A stretch of DNA of 64,000 nucleotides from Xenophilus azovorans DSM 13620. GTDB lineage: Bacteria > Pseudomonadota > Gammaproteobacteria > Burkholderiales > Burkholderiaceae_C. Within the stretch, counting starts at the first letter, position 1; every line of letters starts with the position of its first letter. Shown here in pieces: positions 1 through 7,559 of the stretch. The DNA lies in NCBI RefSeq assembly GCF_000745855.1, contig NZ_KN050766.1, forward strand, positions 2,344-66,343, in the 5' to 3' direction. Below the pieces are notes generated by a model, which worked only from the letters and a program-made list of their open reading frames with translations, was not told the origin of the DNA and made no database searches. Position numbers and translations under genes: made by a program.

Positions 1-3
1 GCG

Positions 4-1313
4 GGTTGCCCCGCGCGAGCGGGGATAGGCCCTCCGAAGGCCAGCACCTCTTGCCGATGGTGGAGGTTGCCCCGCGCGAGCGGGGATAGGCCCGTGCGGC
101 TGTTCTCCAGGCCGACAGCAGACACGGTTGCCCCGCGCGAGCGGGGATAGGCCCCGCGGGAGAAGGGCTACAAGCTGGCCGACGCGGGTTGCCCCGCGCG
201 AGCGGGGATAGGCCCTCCAGGCCCAGGCTGATAGCCAGCCTCAGCGCGGTTGCCCCGCGCGAGCGGGGATAGGCCCGAGATTGCGTAGACCCGTCATGTT
301 CAGGTGGCGGTTGCCCCGCGCGAGCGGGGATAGGCCCCCATCGGCGGTGGGAGAGTCCGCCCAACCAGGGGTTGCCCCGCGCGAGCGGGGATAGGCCCAC
401 GTCGTAGTCGTCTTCCGGCTCTGCGAGCCAGGTTGCCCCGCGCGAGCGGGGATAGGCCCAACTTGGACAAGGTCCGCAAGGGGCGCTCCTTGGTTGCCCC
501 GCGCGAGCGGGGATAGGCCCGAGACGATCAAGATGGTGCGCGCTGCTCTGGAGGTTGCCCCGCGCGAGCGGGGATAGGCCCGGCAAGCCGCTGGACCCGC
601 GCCGCTTCGGTCCGGTTGCCCCGCGCGAGCGGGGATAGGCCCCTGCCCGCCTTGGGCCAGGCCCTCGAAGGCGGGGTTGCCCCGCGCGAGCGGGGATAGG
701 CCCTACCGCGACCAGTCCATGGAAAGGGCGGTGGCGGTTGCCCCGCGCGAGCGGGGATAGGCCCTCGTCCACGAACATCTTCTGCCCGTTGAAGTCGGTT
801 GCCCCGCGCGAGCGGGGATAGGCCCCTGATGTATCCGCCGATCTTCGCGGCGGTGGAGGTTGCCCCGCGCGAGCGGGGATAGGCCCCTGCAGCGCAACGC
901 CGAGCGCAAGCTGGTGAAGGTTGCCCCGCGCGAGCGGGGATAGGCCCTATGACGGGATCGTCGGGAATCTAGACATCCTGGTTGCCCCGCGCGAGCGGGG
1001 ATAGGCCCCAGTACGGTGAGCTGGCGGCGCTCGCTGAGGGGGTTGCCCCGCGCGAGCGGGGATAGGCCCGCACCCCAGCACGTCATCGACAGCTGTGCCG
1101 AGGTTGCCCCGCGCGAGCGGGGATAGGCCCACGTCGGCGGTCATGCCCTGCGGGCCGTTGACGGTTGCCCCGCGCGAGCGGGGATAGGCCCCGCGGTGAG
1201 GTGAAGTAGTCCCCGTTGCTGGCGGTTGCCCCGCGCGAGCGGGGATAGGCCCTCGCTTCGCAGGCTTATTAGCCGCGGCTATGCGGTTGCCCCGCGCGAG
1301 CGGGGATAGGCCC
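4..1313 (+). CRISPR. CRISPR array, type I-E-like, first segment (22 repeats)
   Basis: Twenty-two copies of a 29-bp repeat recur with an exact 61-bp period (4, 65, 126 ... 1285), separated by 32-bp unique spacers. The repeat starts GGTTG, forms a CCCCGC/GCGGGG stem closed by a GCGA (GNRA-type) loop, and ends ATAGGCCC. Length, spacer size and sequence match the type I-E repeat class known from E. coli, whose 8-nt 3' part becomes the crRNA 5' handle. By that alignment the plus strand is the crRNA strand and the leader lies to the left, outside the window. The first three bases of the window are the tail of another spacer, so the array continues leftwards. No cas gene is present here. Type assignment is inferred from the repeat only. 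Confidence 0.97.
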
Positions 1314-1335
1314 CTTCCAGCAGGGCGCGGCCTAA

Positions 1336-2208
1336 GAGCGGCTAACACAACCGTATCAAGGATCGGACGCAGATGACACTACAAGCCAAGGAGAGTAAGG
1401 CCACATGAGTGTGGATGCTTCGCTCGAAGCGCACGCGCAGCTTGCCAAAGGCGGCCAGCCAGGCATGCGAGCGTTCCACGACCCAGCGATGGCGCCCGAG
1501 CCGATCGTTGCGCTCGATTCCCCTGCGGGCAATGCGATCGACGATGCCCCGGCGCTTGAGGTGCGCCCGACAGCGCGCAAAGTCGTAGCCCTTGTCTGCA
1601 TGCAGCTTGCCCGGCCAGCGGCGCGGCCTGCCGCGCTTTCCCCGCACATCGGGCAAGGCATCGACCAACTGCTCGAAGACCACCGAATCGTGCCGGTTGG
1701 CGCCGGTGACGCAGAACATCAGCGGGATGCCCTGGCGATCCGTGATGAGGTGGCGCTTGCTGCCGAGTTTGCCCCTGTCGGTCGGGTTGGGGCCCGTGTG
1801 CGATCCCCCCGGGGGCTGGGGACGCTGGCCGCATCTAGGCTGGCTCGGCTGAAGTCGAGTCGCCCGGCACTGCGTAGCTCGGCCAACAACAGCAGATGCA
1901 GTTGGTGCCACACCCCCGCGTCCTGCCATTGGCGCAGCCGCCGCCAGCACGTCATGCCGCTGCCAAAGCCCAACTGCTGGGGCAACTCTTCCCAGGGGAT
2001 GCCGGTGCGCAGCACGAACAGAATGCCGTTGAGAGCCTGCTCGTCGCTCACTCGCGGACGCCCGCCCTTGGCCGAGGGCACGAAGACCGGTAGCAAAGGC
2101 TCGATCTTCTTGAACAGCGCCGCGCTGATTTCCCTGTTCTTGTTTCGACTCATGCATCGTCAAACGCCGATCAGGCGATTGACGATGACAGGGTTGTGTT
2201 AGCCGTTC
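1336..2208 (-). mobile_element. IS5-family insertion sequence inside a CRISPR spacer
   Basis: An 873-bp element is bounded by 17-bp terminal inverted repeats with one mismatch (left GAGCGGCTAACACAACC, right complement GAACGGCTAACACAACC) and flanked by a TAA target duplication (1333-1335 and 2209-2211). Removing the element and one TAA leaves a spacer of 22 + 10 = 32 bp, exactly the array's spacer length, which confirms both ends. It encodes one transposase in two overlapping frames on the minus strand. A TNA duplication, this size and a two-frame transposase fit the IS427/IS1031-like branches of IS5; the subgroup is not settled. Confidence 0.96.
1342..2153 (-). CDS. IS5-family transposase, two frames joined by -1 frameshift
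   Basis: DDE transposase that cuts and joins the IS ends. Frame 1 starts at the ATG at 2153 (MSRNKNREISAALFKKIEPL) and carries the N-terminal DUF4096-like part and the first catalytic Asp (SLDAASV). Frame 2, open down to the stop at 1342, continues with TGPNPTDRGKLGSKRH, the second Asp (ANRHDSVVF) and the Glu in the RWVVERSHAW motif. The frames meet at a run of six G on the coding strand (plus-strand C's 1805-1810), where a -1 slip gives the family-typical join PRGGSHTGPNP. The stop codon lies inside the left inverted repeat. All DDE residues are present, so the element may be active. Confidence 0.92.
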
Positions 2209-2221
2209 TAAGTCGCACGTA

Positions 2222-2457
2222 GGTTGCCCCGCGCGAGCGGGGATAGGCCCCACGGCCATCCTCCCCCATCTGCCCCGCTCCAGGTTGCCCCGCGCGAGCG
2301 GGGATAGGCCCGATGTGGTCGTAGACCGCGTGACGATGTCCTGGGTGAGGTTGAAGCTGTGTGCGAGCCGCGCGTTCTGGCTGGTGGCGTAAGCCCGCAG
2401 CCGACATCGTAAGCACGCGCGTTGTACAGGTTGCCCCGCGCGAGCGGGGATCGCTCC
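2222..2457 (+). CRISPR. CRISPR array, leader-distal segment after the IS
   Basis: Two intact repeats (2222-2250, 2283-2311) separated by a normal 32-bp spacer continue the array in phase once the IS is removed. A last copy at 2429-2457 keeps the first 23 bases, including the whole hairpin, but its 3' end is altered (CGCTCC in place of AGGCCC). Degenerate terminal repeats are typical of the trailer end, which supports a leader on the far left. The interval between the last two repeats is 117 bp instead of 32 and contains no further recognisable repeat. Confidence 0.9.
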
Positions 2458-2739
2458 GGGAGCCGATGTGCACGGCGCTGCCGGCAGCGGTTTACGTCAA
2501 GGCGGGGCAGGCGAGAAGCTATGCGGACTGGGCGTTTGTGTATGACGGGGCGCCTTGATCAGTGGAGCACCTGCTTCAGGTTTGATGCCCCCAGCCATTT
2601 GTCTTCTGCCCCCAAAAGTGCCCCCACGTGTCCCTGGATTCAGTCATACTTGCCTGGACGACTTTGGACGTTCATTGCGAGTTCTCAGAGGGGGACATGC
2701 AAAATCCTGGACGCTGTCGGACGATTGCGGACCTTGAAT
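2458..2739. other. gene-free trailer with phased GGACG and TGCCCCC repeats (possible att region)
   Basis: No convincing gene is seen between the array and tRNA-Arg. The stretch holds three TGCCCCC copies (2586, 2607, 2619) and five GGACG/GGACC copies in two sets spaced 10 bp apart (2656, 2666; 2709, 2719, 2729). This lies directly beyond the 3' end of a tRNA gene, the usual integration site of tyrosine-recombinase elements. Phased short repeats there resemble integrase or excisionase binding sites. No integrase gene lies in the window, so this remains inference. Confidence 0.4.
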
Positions 2740-2742
2740 TGG

Positions 2743-2816
2743 CCTGCCCGGAGGGGCTCGAACCCCCGACCTGCTGCTTAGAAGGCAGCTGCTCTATCCA
2801 GTTGAGCTACGGGCAG
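2743..2816 (-). tRNA. tRNA-Arg (anticodon TCT)
   Basis: Cloverleaf on the minus strand: acceptor CTGCCCG/CGGGCAG, TA at positions 8-9, D stem GCTC/GAGC, anticodon loop CTTCTAA with anticodon TCT, T arm with TTCGAGC loop, discriminator G, and an encoded CCA at 2742-2740. It reads AGA codons. Its 3' end faces the CRISPR and IS region, fitting use as an integration target. It lies 30 bp downstream of tRNA-Pro on the same strand, so both are probably co-transcribed. Confidence 0.96.
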
Positions 2817-2846
2817 AGTCCGGGACGGACGCCGGAAAAGAAATGG

Positions 2847-2920
2847 TCGGAGCGGCGGGATTCGAACTCGCGACCCTCTGCTCCCAAAGCAGATGCGCTA
2901 CCAGGCTGCGCTACGCTCCG
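2847..2920 (-). tRNA. tRNA-Pro (anticodon TGG)
   Basis: Minus-strand cloverleaf with acceptor CGGAGCG/CGCTCCG, anticodon loop TTTGGGA giving anticodon TGG, TTCGAAT T loop, discriminator A and encoded CCA (2846-2844). A TAGAAT -10 hexamer lies about 12 bp upstream (complement of 2932-2937) and overlaps the stop codon of the glutathione transferase gene. The promoter for the tRNA pair would therefore sit within the end of that gene. Confidence 0.96.
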
Positions 2921-2934
2921 ACAAGCGCGCGATT

Positions 2935-3639
2935 CTATCGTTTCTGGTATTGGGTCTTGCCGAAGAGGATGTCGCGCGACCTGTCGTCGGTGAGCGGCTT
3001 GCGCAGGTCGGCCATGACCTGCACGGCGCGCTGCACGGCCGGCCGCCCGGCGATGGCGTCGAACCACTTCTTCAGGTGGGGGTAGTCGGTGAGCACGATG
3101 CCCTGGTTCTGCCAGCTGCGCAGCCACGGGAAGATGGCGATGTCGGCGATGCTGTAGTCGTCGCCAGCGATCCAGGGCGTGCGGCCCAACTGCCGGTCGA
3201 TCACGCCGTACAGGCGCTTCGCCTCGTTGGTGTAGCGGTCGATGGCGTAGGGGATCTTCTCGGGCGCGTACAGGCGGAAGTGGTGCGCCTGGCCCAGCAT
3301 GGGGCCGACGCCGCCCATCTGGAACATCAGCCACTGCAGCACCTGGTAGCGCGCGCGGTCGCCTTCGGGCAGGAAGCGGCCGGTCTTGCCCGCCAGGTAG
3401 ACGAGGATGGCGCCGGACTCGAACAGCGAGATCGGCTGCCCGTCCGGGCCCTGCGGGTCGACGATGGCCGGGATCTTGTTGTTCGGGCTGATCGCCAGGA
3501 AGCCGGGCTCGAACTGCTCGCCCTTGCCGATGTTGACGGGGTGCACGCGCCAGGGCAGGCCGCACTCCTCCAGCATGATGTGGACCTTGTGGCCGTTGGG
3601 CGTGGGCCAGGAATGGACTTCGATCGGCGCTTGGGGCAT
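2935..3639 (-). CDS. glutathione S-transferase, YghU/YfcG-like
   Basis: Cytosolic glutathione transferase of 234 residues. An N-terminal thioredoxin-like domain (about 5-88) carries WPTPNGHKV near residue 11, where related Nu-class enzymes use Thr and Asn instead of Tyr or Ser, the glutathione-binding cis-Pro segment SPNNKIPAIVD (51-61) and ESGAIL (74-79). The C-terminal helical domain (about 98-215) contains WIAGDDYSIADIAIFPW. Such enzymes bind two glutathiones and often act as disulfide-bond reductases; the substrate is unknown. The start at MPQAPIEVHS was chosen over longer in-frame options because it fits family length. It is divergent from the next gene. Confidence 0.88.
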   Translation of the reverse strand: MPQAPIEVHSWPTPNGHKVHIMLEECGLPWRVHPVNIGKGEQFEPGFLAISPNNKIPAIVDPQGPDGQPISLFESGAILVYLAGKTGRFLPEGDRARYQVLQWLMFQMGGVGPMLGQAHHFRLYAPEKIPYAIDRYTNEAKRLYGVIDRQLGRTPWIAGDDYSIADIAIFPWLRSWQNQGIVLTDYPHLKKWFDAIAGRPAVQRAVQVMADLRKPLTDDRSRDILFGKTQYQKR

Positions 3640-3805
3640 GGCAGGGCGGGGGAGGGTGAGGAACAGGCGCGCCAGCTTATACCGGGCGGCGCCATGGCGC
3701 CCGCCGTCATGCAATTGCCACAGTCATGACATGCGCGCTTCATGGGGCCTGCGCAGACTGCCGCGCAACCCGCAGTCAAAGCCCTTTTTTCTTCCGAAGC
3801 ACCGA

Positions 3806-4642
3806 ATGAAAGAACTCCCGACGCCGACCCTCGCCCTGGCCCGCCTCGGGCTGCGCGGCACCGTGTGGCCCGAGGCCGCCGCCCCCGCCGCGCCGCCGGC
3901 CGCGCCCGCGGCGTCCTCCGGCCTGACGGTCGGCTGGGCCCGCCACCAGGACGAGGTCCGCGCCGCGCAGCGGCTGCGCCACGAGGTGTTCGCCGGCGAG
4001 ATGGGCGCGCGCCTGGCCACGCCGCTGCCGGGCCACGACGTGGACCTGTTCGACGATTTCTGCGAGCACCTGCTGGTGCGCGAGGAGGCCACCGGCCGCG
4101 TGATCGGCACCTACCGCGTGCTCACGCCCGCGCAGGCGCGACGGGTCGGCGGCACCTACAGCGACACCGAGTTCGACCTCACCCGCCTGCGCAGCCTGCG
4201 CACGCGCATGGTGGAGCTGGGCCGAAGCTGCGTGCACCGCGACCACCGCCAGGGCGGGGTGATCCTGGCGCTGTGGGGGGCACTGGCGGACTTCATGCAC
4301 CGCAACCGGCTGGACACCATGATCGGCTGCGCCAGCATCCCGATGAACTGGCATGGCGCCGCCTGCGGCGACGCGGCCGCCAGCATCTGGCGCCAGGTGT
4401 CGGCCACGCACATGGCGCCCATCGAGTACCAGGTGCAGCCGCGCCTGCCGCTGCCGGTGGACCGGCTCGACGGCACGCTGCCGGTGGAGCCGCCGGCGCT
4501 GATCCGCGGCTACCTGCGCCTGGGCGCGCGCGTGCTGGGCGCACCGGCCTGGGACCCGGACTTCAACACCGCCGACCTGCCCATGCTGCTGCGCATCGCC
4601 GACCTGCCGCCGCGCTGGCGGCGCCAGTTCGGCGCCGCCTGA
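3806..4642 (+). CDS. OlsB-like GNAT N-acyltransferase (Acetyltransf_5)
   Basis: Protein of 278 residues. After a variable Ala/Pro-rich N terminus, residues 45-200 match the Acetyltransf_5 (PF13444) group: LRHEVFAGEMG (58-68), the acidic VDLFDDFCEHLLV, and ELGRSCVHRDHR (137-148) followed by a central helix ending ADFMHRNRLD. Characterised relatives include OlsB, which adds a 3-hydroxyacyl chain from acyl-ACP to ornithine in ornithine lipid synthesis, but other members make other N-acyl amino acids. It lies directly upstream of ppk and the Pho cluster. In rhizobia olsB responds to phosphate limitation, which makes a link plausible. No OlsA gene is in the window, so the substrate is unproven. 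Confidence 0.75.
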   Translation: MKELPTPTLALARLGLRGTVWPEAAAPAAPPAAPAASSGLTVGWARHQDEVRAAQRLRHEVFAGEMGARLATPLPGHDVDLFDDFCEHLLVREEATGRVIGTYRVLTPAQARRVGGTYSDTEFDLTRLRSLRTRMVELGRSCVHRDHRQGGVILALWGALADFMHRNRLDTMIGCASIPMNWHGAACGDAAASIWRQVSATHMAPIEYQVQPRLPLPVDRLDGTLPVEPPALIRGYLRLGARVLGAPAWDPDFNTADLPMLLRIADLPPRWRRQFGAA

Positions 4643-4671
4643 GGCCGTCGGGGGCGCGGGCCGGGTGGTGT

Positions 4672-4734
4672 CTGTCACGAGAATGTCATGTGGCTGAATG
4701 ACACTTCCATGACAGTTGTTCATGCGACTGTCAT
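4672..4734 (+). promoter_or_regulatory. cluster of three PhoB-box-like sites upstream of ppk
   Basis: Three pairs of 7-bp PhoB half-sites with the canonical 4-bp gap: CTGTCAC-GAGA-ATGTCAT (4672-4689), the reverse-strand pair CTGTCAT-GGAA-GTGTCAT (4715-4698), and TGTTCAT-GCGA-CTGTCAT (4717-4734). The E. coli Pho box is two CTGTCAT-type repeats at 11-bp spacing. The sites overlap the most upstream possible ppk starts, which argues for the start at 4757. They imply induction of ppk under phosphate limitation. Confidence 0.8.
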
Positions 4735-4756
4735 GTCAGTCCCCCAACCGCCCGCC

Positions 4757-6979
4757 ATGCCATCGAATTCCGAGCCCGCGCGCGACACCGCCCCACGCGA
4801 CGCCGTCCCGTCGACCGAACTCCCCGCGGTGCCGCCGCTGCCGGCGCCGCCGCCCGTGCGGCCGGCGGTCCGGCCCGCGCCGGCGCTGCTCGACCGCGAC
4901 CACAGCATCCTCGCTTTCAACCGCCGCGTGCTCAACTGGGCCGAGCGGCCCGAGGTGCCGCTGCTGGAGCGCCTGCGCTACCTGTGCATCGTCTCGTCCA
5001 ACCTGGATGAGTTCTTCGAGGTGCGCGCCGCGCCGCACCTGCAGGCGGCGGCCGCGGGCGAGCTCACGGGCAACTACACCACCGGGTCCTTCGAGCGCCT
5101 GGCCGACGCGGCGCACGCGCTGGTCGAGCGCCAGTACGCGCTGTACAACGACGAGCTGCTGCCCGCCTTCGCGCGCGAGGGCATCCAGGTCATCTCGCAC
5201 GGCCGGCGCGACGCGGCGCAGCGCAAGTGGGTGCAGGAGTACTTCGAGCGCGAGGTGCGGCCGCTCTTGGTGCCGGTGGGCCTGGACCCGGCGCACCCCT
5301 TCCCGCAGGTGGCCAACAAGACGCTGAACTTCATCGTGCGGCTGGCCGGCAAGGACGCCTTCGGCCGCGAGAACCCGATCGCCATCCTCAAGGTGCCGCG
5401 CGTGCTGCCGCGCCTGATCCGCATGCCGGCCAGGGTCTCGGGCGGCAAGACGCTGGTGGTGGCGCTGTCCAGCATCGTGCGGGCACACCTGCATTCCATG
5501 TTCCCGGGGCGCGAGGTGGGCGAGTTCTCGCAGTTCCGCGTCACCCGCCACTCGGACCTGGCGGTGGACGAGGAGGACGTGAAGAACCTGCGCACCGCGC
5601 TGCGCCAGGGCCTGCAGCACCGGCACTACGGGCAGGCCGTGCGGCTGGAGGTCTCCAGCAGTTGCGCGGAGTCGCTGGCGAGCTTCCTGCTCGCGCAGTT
5701 CAACCTGCCGCCGCAGGCGCTGTACCGCGTGCACGGGCCGGTGAACCTCGCGCGCTTCGCGCAGCTGGTCGACCTGGCCGACGAGCCGCGCTTCAAGGAA
5801 CTGCACTTCCCGCCCTACGTGCCGTCCTACCCCCTGCATCTCTCGCCCGGCCAGTCCTTCTTCGACCGGCTGCAACGCGGCGACGTGATGATCCACCAGC
5901 CCTTCGAGAGCTTCGACGGCGTGCTCGACTTCCTGCGCGAGGCGGTGAGCGACCCCGACGTGCTGGCCATCCGCCAGACCATCTACCGCACCGGCGCCGA
6001 CTCGGAGCTGATGGACCTGTTGCGCGAGGCGGTGCGCCGCGGCAAGGAGGTCATGGTGGTGCTGGAGCTGAAGGCCCGCTTCGACGAGGAGGCCAACATC
6101 AACTGGGCCGAGGCGCTGGAGTCCATCGGCGCGCAGGTGGTGTATGGCGTGGTCGGCCTGAAGACGCACGCCAAGATGCTGCTCGTCACCCGGCGCGAGG
6201 GCCGCCGGCTGGTGCGCTACGGGCACCTGTCGACCGGCAACTACAACCCGAGGACGGCGCGCCTGTACACCGACATCAGCCACCTCACGGCCGACCCGCT
6301 GCTCACCGCCGACATGGAGGCCGTCTTCGTCCACCTGGCCGGCCTGAGCCGCCTGCCGAAGATGAACCGCATGTGGGTGGCGCCTTTCCACCTGCACCGG
6401 CAGCTGGTCGAGCGCATCGACGCCGTGGCCGACGCCGCGGCAGCCGGGCAGGACGCGCGCATCGTGGCCAAGATGAACGCGCTGACCGACGAGGCGCTGA
6501 TCGCCGCGCTGCTGCGCGCCGGACGGCGCGGCGTGCGCATCGACCTCATCGTGCGCGGCGCCTGCATGCTGCCGGCGCAGGTGCCGGGCGTGAGCGAGAA
6601 CATCCGCGTGCGCTCGATCATCGGGCGCTTCCTGGAGCACTCGCGCGTCTTCTACTTCCGCACCGGCGAGGACGAGGACCTGTACCTGTCCAGCGCCGAC
6701 TGGATGAACCGCAACATGATGCGCCGCGTCGAGCTGGCCTGGCCGGTGACCGACCCGGTGCTGCGCCAGCGCCTGATCGACGAGTGCCTGGTGGCCTACC
6801 TGCACGACGGCCGCGACGCCTGGGAACTGGGCGCCGACGGCGTGTACCGCCGGGTGGACGGCGACACGCATCCCGGCGAGGAGGGCGCCTCGCGCGCGAT
6901 CGAGGCGCATGGCGCGCAGCAGGCGCTGATGGACCGCTACGCCTCCCGCGGCCGTACCCGCGAAGCCCTGCGCGACTGA
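4757..6979 (+). CDS. ppk1: polyphosphate kinase 1
   Basis: Membrane-associated enzyme that reversibly polymerises the ATP gamma-phosphate into polyphosphate. From the chosen start (MPSNSEPARD) it has 740 residues, longer than E. coli Ppk (688) because of a Pro/Ala-rich N terminus. The N domain begins at LLDRDHSILAFNRRVLNWA, and the two phospholipase-D-like C domains hold GHLSTGNYNPR with the autophosphorylated His at residue 490 and a second essential His at 628 (GRFLEHSRVFYF). In-frame ATGs at 4688 and 4733 are open but fall in or at the PhoB boxes. sixA follows, with a dispersed repeat in the gap. Confidence 0.95.
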   Translation: MPSNSEPARDTAPRDAVPSTELPAVPPLPAPPPVRPAVRPAPALLDRDHSILAFNRRVLNWAERPEVPLLERLRYLCIVSSNLDEFFEVRAAPHLQAAAAGELTGNYTTGSFERLADAAHALVERQYALYNDELLPAFAREGIQVISHGRRDAAQRKWVQEYFEREVRPLLVPVGLDPAHPFPQVANKTLNFIVRLAGKDAFGRENPIAILKVPRVLPRLIRMPARVSGGKTLVVALSSIVRAHLHSMFPGREVGEFSQFRVTRHSDLAVDEEDVKNLRTALRQGLQHRHYGQAVRLEVSSSCAESLASFLLAQFNLPPQALYRVHGPVNLARFAQLVDLADEPRFKELHFPPYVPSYPLHLSPGQSFFDRLQRGDVMIHQPFESFDGVLDFLREAVSDPDVLAIRQTIYRTGADSELMDLLREAVRRGKEVMVVLELKARFDEEANINWAEALESIGAQVVYGVVGLKTHAKMLLVTRREGRRLVRYGHLSTGNYNPRTARLYTDISHLTADPLLTADMEAVFVHLAGLSRLPKMNRMWVAPFHLHRQLVERIDAVADAAAAGQDARIVAKMNALTDEALIAALLRAGRRGVRIDLIVRGACMLPAQVPGVSENIRVRSIIGRFLEHSRVFYFRTGEDEDLYLSSADWMNRNMMRRVELAWPVTDPVLRQRLIDECLVAYLHDGRDAWELGADGVYRRVDGDTHPGEEGASRAIEAHGAQQALMDRYASRGRTREALRD

Positions 6980-6997
6980 ACGAGACCGATGAAACAG

Positions 6998-7070
6998 ACC
7001 CCCAACTCACCGCTTCGCGGTTCGCTGCCCCCCAAGGGGGCGCGTCAGTGCCTTCGGGCGGCCGGGCGGC
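6998..7070 (+). repeat. dispersed Comamonadaceae-type repeat, copy B
   Basis: Fills the gap between ppk and sixA. It shares with the copies at 13876 and 47700 the core TTCGCTGCCCCCCAAGGGGG and ends in GGGCGGCCGGGCGG. The CCCCC/GGGGG core forms a hairpin. This copy ends just before the sixA start codon. Confidence 0.7.
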
Positions 7071-7076
7071 ACTGAC

Positions 7077-7538
7077 ATGGACCTGATCCTCTGGCGCCAC
7101 GCCGAAGCCGAAGACTGGACCGAGGGCTGCGACGACCTGGAGCGTTCGCTCACGGGCCGCGGCGAGAAGCAGGCCAAGCGCATGGCCGCCTGGCTGGACC
7201 GCCAGCTGCCCGACGGCACGCGCATCCTCTGCAGCCCGGCACGCCGCTGCGAGCAGACCGTGCTGGCGCTGGGCCGCAAGTACAAGCTGCGACCGGAACT
7301 GGCGCCCGAGGCGACGGCCGACGGGCTGCTGGAGGCCGTCGGCTGGCCCAACGGCAAGTCGGTGATGCTGCTGGTGGGCCACCAGCCGGCGCTCGGCCAG
7401 GTGGTGGCGCGGCTGATGGGCCTGAAGCAGGACAGCTGCGCCGTGCGCAAGGGCTCGGTGTGGTGGCTGCGCACCCGCGAGCGCGACGGCGAGGTGCAGA
7501 CGGTGATGGTGACCGTCCAGGCGCCGGAACTGATGTAG
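7077..7538 (+). CDS. sixA: phosphohistidine phosphatase SixA
   Basis: Histidine-phosphatase-superfamily protein of 153 residues. It has the short SixA architecture: catalytic RHAEAE motif at residues 7-12, CSPARRCEQT around 44-53, and the second catalytic His in VGHQPALGQ near 101. E. coli SixA removes phosphate from histidine phosphocarrier proteins (ArcB, PtsN system). Here it sits between ppk and the convergent ppx gene, 21 bp from the ppx stop, so a role in phosphate or phosphorelay signalling is plausible. The real substrate is not evident. Confidence 0.88.
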   Translation: MDLILWRHAEAEDWTEGCDDLERSLTGRGEKQAKRMAAWLDRQLPDGTRILCSPARRCEQTVLALGRKYKLRPELAPEATADGLLEAVGWPNGKSVMLLVGHQPALGQVVARLMGLKQDSCAVRKGSVWWLRTRERDGEVQTVMVTVQAPELM

Positions 7539-7559
7539 CCGGGCGGCGCCGCGCCGCGC

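Noticed and set aside
241-1348. Open reading frames within the CRISPR array giving repeated SPLARGN / GPIPARAGQP peptides
   Set aside because: They are translations of the repeats in frames kept open by lack of stops; no start signals, and the period is that of the array.
1405-2202. Plus-strand ORF of 265 codons across the IS
   Set aside because: It is antisense to the transposase, whose motifs and frameshift are clear; the ORF has no recognisable domain.
1-2457. Cas genes or an anti-CRISPR near the array
   Set aside because: No cas gene or small unknown ORF with support lies in the window next to the array; the leader side is outside the window.
2361-2558. Short plus-strand ORF ending AAVYVKAGQARSYADWAF past the array
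   Set aside because: It begins inside the odd interval and runs through a repeat; no homology recognised and no ribosome site.
3640-3805. Possible PhoB box before the OlsB-like gene (GTCATG and AGTCATG)
   Set aside because: The half-sites are 17 bp apart, not 11, so the Pho box spacing is not met.
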